A DNA stretch of 64,000 nucleotides from Pseudomonas sp. B21-048 (GTDB taxonomy: Bacteria; Pseudomonadota; Gammaproteobacteria; Pseudomonadales; Pseudomonadaceae): assembly GCF_024748615.1 (NCBI RefSeq), contig NZ_CP087168.1, positions 3,348,001 through 3,412,000 of the forward strand, given 5' to 3'. This document shows positions 63,754-64,000 of this stretch, piece by piece. A model generated the notes under the pieces. The model saw only the letters and a program-made list of their open reading frames with translations, searched no databases and was not told where the DNA came from. A program made the translations under genes and the position numbers. Each line of letters opens with the position of its first letter. The stretch's first letter is position 1.

Positions 63754-64000
63754 TTAGCCCTCCTTGTTTGGCGGCCAGCCATTAGTGTTGATGTTCGAGC
63801 TCCATTTGAGGAACTCGGCGATGTCATCCACCTCCTGCTCGCTCAACTTGAACTGCGGCATCGCTCGCCGGCCCGGTACGCCCAGGGGCTGCATTTTCAT
63901 CCAGGCATGTAGAAAGGGTTTGAAGCCCGCCTCCCCGCCGCGCCGCTGAAACACGTTGCCCAGCTCAGGCGCAAAGTAGGCGCCCTCGCCCAGCAGCGTG
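63754..64000 (-). CDS. norC: Nitric oxide reductase cytochrome c subunit (5' part outside window)
   Basis: The last 81 codons of norC: TLLGEGAYFAPELGNVFQRR ... RRAMPQFKLSEQEVDDIAEF ... INTNGWPPNKEG. The haem-binding CxxCH lies beyond the window. NorC passes electrons to NorB. Confidence 0.93.
   Translation of the reverse strand, partial: TLLGEGAYFAPELGNVFQRRGGEAGFKPFLHAWMKMQPLGVPGRRAMPQFKLSEQEVDDIAEFLKWSSNINTNGWPPNKEG

Overview
The window is chromosomal DNA of a Pseudomonas of the P. fluorescens type. The evidence is the LexA2-ImuA-ImuB SOS cassette, the tRNA-Ser(UGA) locus, REP elements of the 'GTGGCGAGGGAGCTTGC' kind, and a denitrification/anaerobic block (NarK1-NarK2-NarGHJI, NarXL, DNR, NorR, NorCBD, UbiUVT) ordered much like P. 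aeruginosa. All assignments come from reading the sequence and its translations; no database search was run.

Layout. (1) 1-7000, core genes: imuB (cut by the window edge)-imuA-lexA2, a DyP peroxidase, a GapN-type aldehyde dehydrogenase, an EamA exporter divergent from an Lrp-type regulator, and a YccA/Bax-inhibitor-1 membrane protein. (2) 7029-25381, a composite genomic island. It starts at an intact tRNA-Ser gene and ends at a 55-bp near-copy of that gene's 3' end plus its terminator. I see no integrase. The left half is a patchwork: small membrane ORFs, a phage lysis-gene remnant, an aegerolysin, the first 52 codons of a truncated NRPS divergent from a ClpP2-like protease, an FMN reductase, a LysR stub, and a decayed operon (haem-oxygenase-like oxidase, amidohydrolase, formyltransferase, MFS exporter). 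Debris of IS5, GNAT and FMN-reductase genes follows, then an intact IS4-type element with a 9-bp target duplication. The right half (18613-23932) is a compact GC-rich module: histidine kinase (start codon missing), NtrC-type activator, a clear enhancer/IHF/sigma-54 promoter, a secreted two-repeat OB-fold-like protein, a DUF486 membrane protein and an MFS exporter. (3) 25551-30263: a methyltransferase, small proteins, and an FtrABCD-type ferrous-iron uptake operon behind a Fur-like site. (4) 30279-64000, anaerobic metabolism: class III ribonucleotide reductase (glycyl-radical tail encoded separately), moaA, a parvulin, narIJHG, narK2, narK1, narXL, a DNR-like regulator, a DGC-domain protein, ubiTVU-moeA-moaB, pdxH, norR, the di-iron repair protein ytfE/dnrN, nnrS, dnr-dnrP, norD, norB and the end of norC.

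How it works together. Five perfect ANR/DNR boxes, four NarL 7-2-7 sites, one IHF site in the narK-narX gap, and two sigma-54 promoters each preceded by three GGT-N7-ACC NorR boxes describe a layered circuit. Low oxygen acts through ANR, nitrate through NarXL and nitric oxide through NorR. NorR appears to drive both the Fe-S repair gene and the dnr operon, so NO would feed forward to DNR. The least-explained system is the sigma-54-controlled module on the island.
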